Positions 42,486-42,629 of a stretch of DNA of 42,629 nt are shown here, piece by piece (the first letter of the stretch is position 1; every line of letters starts with the position of its first letter). A model generated the notes under the pieces. The model did no database searches, was not told the origin of the DNA, and worked only from the letters and a program-made list of their open reading frames with translations. Origin of the DNA: Bacteroidota bacterium (GTDB lineage: Bacteria; Bacteroidota; Bacteroidia; Chitinophagales; Saprospiraceae); the NCBI GenBank assembly GCA_029572935.1, contig JAKQHM010000013.1, positions 1 to 42,629 of the forward strand. Direction: 5' to 3'. The translations under genes and the position numbers were made by a program.

Positions 42486-42629
42486 ATGAGTACAGGATAT
42501 CAGATCTATGATCAATCAGGAACCTACTTTTTTACCTTTCAGGTGGTGGATTGGGTAGATGTTTTTACCAGAGAAGTCTATAGAGATATCGTATAGCAAA
42601 GCCTGGATCAATGTCGAAAGCATAAAGGA
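42486..42629 (+). pseudogene. REP-associated tyrosine transposase (RAYT), 5' part with in-frame TAG, runs off window
   Basis: The ATG at 42486 opens MSTGYQIYDQSGTYFFTFQ and VVDWVDVFTREVYRDIV, the N-terminus of Bacteroidota RAYT (Y1 transposase, IS200-related) proteins. A TAG stop follows at 42594-42596. The same frame continues past it as QSLDQCRKHKG, which matches the next family segment, so the stop is a point nonsense change and not the end of the gene. The catalytic HUH motif and tyrosine would lie beyond the window. It is most likely a recently inactivated copy; readthrough or a sequencing error are alternatives. Confidence 0.75.

Overview
The window looks like chromosomal DNA of a Bacteroidota bacterium, probably from the Saprospiria or a close relative (the class is an inference; no rRNA is present). 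Supporting signs are promoter -7 boxes of the Bacteroidota type (TAnnTTTG), weak or absent Shine-Dalgarno sites, a C-terminal type IX secretion sorting domain at the left edge, a type III glutamine synthetase, a tiny 30S protein THX gene, a DUF4294 protein, a GYDIA-type GHMP kinase, an MbnP/diheme peroxidase pair, and many lipoproteins. Most of the window is a tightly packed housekeeping region in short operons. The right end (about 37.3-42.6 kb) is accessory in character.

Layout. 1-1.2 kb: end of a secreted T9SS cargo protein and a small anchored four-cysteine protein. 1.2-8.0 kb: glnN, a UvrD/PcrA helicase with a secreted propeller-like protein directly behind it, and an orphan sensor kinase. 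8.1-9.4 kb: a secreted protein of unknown function and a 628-bp non-coding stretch with two strong hairpins, each followed by the same 21-bp sequence. 9.4-13.6 kb (minus strand): ridA, trpS, a DEDDh exonuclease, then an MbnP-like lipoprotein and its MauG/MbnH-like diheme partner. 13.7-14.7 kb: yceD-rpmF and, divergently, the 36-residue THX gene, with back-to-back promoters. 14.8-20.6 kb: PASTA protein, rhodanese, DUF4294, mevalonate diphosphate decarboxylase, a rhodanese lipoprotein, a TauE/SafE permease and an atypical SDR. 20.6-25.0 kb: DoxX, YitT, HD hydrolase, and a PCMD-like exported protein with a beta-barrel protein. 25.1-29.5 kb (minus): DsbD, purQ and a multipass membrane protein. 29.5-35.2 kb: polyprenyl synthetase, GYDIA kinase, flavin oxidoreductase, then a GT-C-like membrane protein, methylmalonyl-CoA epimerase and a second TauE/SafE permease. 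35.3-37.3 kb: an XRE-S24 repressor and a GC-rich orphan ABC permease.

Accessory end. A Cro-like regulator (37341-38354, minus) faces a three-gene exported operon: a lipoprotein, a secreted serine hydrolase and a PQQ-type propeller lipoprotein. The last two genes have low-GC interiors between higher-GC ends. After the operon come six exact-period 52-bp tandem repeats (42077-42388), two REP-like hairpins, and the start of a REP-associated tyrosine transposase gene that carries an in-frame TAG.

Functional links. mvaD, the GYDIA kinase and the polyprenyl synthetase point to isoprenoid synthesis by the mevalonate route. The MbnP/MbnH-like pair suggests copper handling through an enzymatically modified tryptophan. 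Two rhodaneses and two TauE/SafE permeases suggest sulfur transfer and export. The most interesting points are the repeat/REP/RAYT end, the mosaic exported operon, the GYDIA kinase without a normal start codon, the MbnP/MbnH pair and the hairpin-plus-21-bp duplicate.
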